14,307 nt of DNA from Bacillota bacterium. GTDB taxonomy: Bacteria > Bacillota > Bacilli > Alicyclobacillales > SLC66. The DNA lies in assembly GCA_021821225.1 (NCBI GenBank), contig JAKACR010000045.1, forward strand, positions 1 through 14,307, in the 5' to 3' direction. This document shows, in pieces, positions 14,041 through 14,307 of this stretch. The notes beneath the pieces were generated by a model. That model had not been told where the DNA came from and searched no databases. It saw only the letters and a program-made list of their open reading frames with translations. Made by a program: the position numbers and the translations under genes. Within the stretch, counting starts at the first letter, position 1, and each line of letters opens with the position of its first letter.

Positions 14041-14082
14041 GAGGTTGTTTAAAAAGATGGCAGAGTTCTTTCGGACAACCTC
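14041..14082 (+). repeat. Hairpin-forming repeat upstream of the kdp genes (dispersed repeat copy B)
   Basis: GAGGTTGT (14041-14048) pairs with ACAACCTC (14075-14082). Positions 14044-14064 match the copy at 3217-3237 at 18 of 21 bases. It lies 33 bp before the small hydrophobic ORF, where it would fall in the 5' leader if transcription begins upstream (CATAAT at 14034-14039 is a possible -10). Confidence 0.5.
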
Positions 14083-14114
14083 ATGACACCGAGGATGAAA
14101 GCGAGGGCGGACGC

Positions 14115-14198
14115 GTGGGGACACTGGTTTCTTTCCTGCTGTTTTTCCTGTTGTTTGCGGGATTCTTCAGCCTGATCAGGATTTTCGACCGGGCATGA
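14115..14198 (+). CDS. 27-residue hydrophobic peptide upstream of kdpF (possible KdpZ)
   Basis: The GTG start lies 7 bases after GAGGG. The peptide is MGTLVSFLLFFLLFAGFF then SLIRIFDRA: one membrane helix (about 3-20) and a short basic/acidic tail. Its position just ahead of kdpF, its size, and a following gene with the same plan fit a small membrane component of the Kdp system. From memory, the A. acidocaldarius kdp operon begins with a small gene called kdpZ; this could be its counterpart, but I cannot compare sequences. The ribosome binding site is moderate. It could also be a leader peptide. Confidence 0.5.
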   Translation: MGTLVSFLLFFLLFAGFFSLIRIFDRA

Positions 14199-14258
14199 CG
14201 GGCGAAGCGGGACAATCTCCCGCAATGATCAGCGCACGGTTGACTGGAGGGATGCAAA

Positions 14259-14307
14259 GTGTGGTTTCTGCTGGTTCTTTCCGTACTCATCATGGTTTAT
14301 CTGACTT
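14259..14307 (+). CDS. kdpF: KdpF, N-terminal part, runs off the window
   Basis: The GTG start lies 8 bases after GGAGG (14246-14250) and is followed by WFLLVLSVLIMVYLT up to the edge. KdpF is a single-helix peptide of about 25-30 residues that stabilises the KdpFABC potassium pump in the membrane; it is normally the first pump gene. The hydrophobic start followed by VYLT agrees with the family pattern (VYLxYALxxPExF), whose second half would lie outside the window. Being short and partial, the call rests on this pattern and on the divergent KdpD-like gene. Confidence 0.7.
   Translation, partial: MWFLLVLSVLIMVYLT

Overview
The window looks like a chromosomal segment of a GC-rich, spore-forming Firmicute, most likely from the Alicyclobacillaceae (Alicyclobacillus or a close relative). 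This rests on strong GGAGG-type ribosome binding sites, frequent GTG and TTG starts, tiny YjcZ-like sporulation proteins, a SpoIID-family protein, a Bacillus-type NamA, and a kdp locus whose KdpD-like protein has no kinase part. The assignment is inferred from gene content; no rRNA or tRNA is present. Coding is dense, with one decayed stretch at about 1.7-2.7 kb.

Layout. 1-91 (-) is the N-terminus of ispH. 250-687 (+) is an OsmC-family protein. 727-1659 (-) is an aldo/keto reductase bracketed by an 18-bp direct repeat. 2039-2675 (-) is a degraded gene with several in-frame stops and a frameshift. 2733-3186 (+) holds three tandem tiny membrane proteins of the YjcZ type. 3516-5032 (-) is a two-gene operon for a secreted Ala/Ser/Pro-rich beta-sandwich protein and a secreted SpoIID-domain protein, coupled by an ATGA overlap. 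5162-6022 (+) is a YdjC/ChbG-like deacetylase and 6094-6411 (+) a YbjQ-family protein.

6771-9565 (+) is a carbohydrate-catabolism-like operon: a LacI-family regulator, a sugar epimerase/isomerase-like TIM barrel overlapping it by 4 bp, and a Gfo/Idh/MocA dehydrogenase. It has a good sigma-A promoter and overlapping palindromes just upstream that look like an operator. 9584-9628 is a GC-rich hairpin between convergent operons. 9647-11207 (-) is namA followed 4 bp later by a four-helix membrane protein.

11364-13727 (-) is the most unusual gene: 787 residues containing two consecutive copies of the KdpD cytoplasmic input region (KdpD P-loop domain plus USP domain) and no transmembrane segments or histidine-kinase domains. 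The two copies appear to have diverged in complementary ways. Divergent from it, after a leader with a terminator-like hairpin, are a 27-residue hydrophobic ORF (14115-14198) and the start of kdpF (14259, running off the window). The kdpFABC pump operon presumably continues to the right. The likely theme here is K+ homeostasis with a nucleotide-sensing protein that must act without its own kinase domain.

No CRISPR array, tRNA, rRNA or intact insertion sequence was seen.
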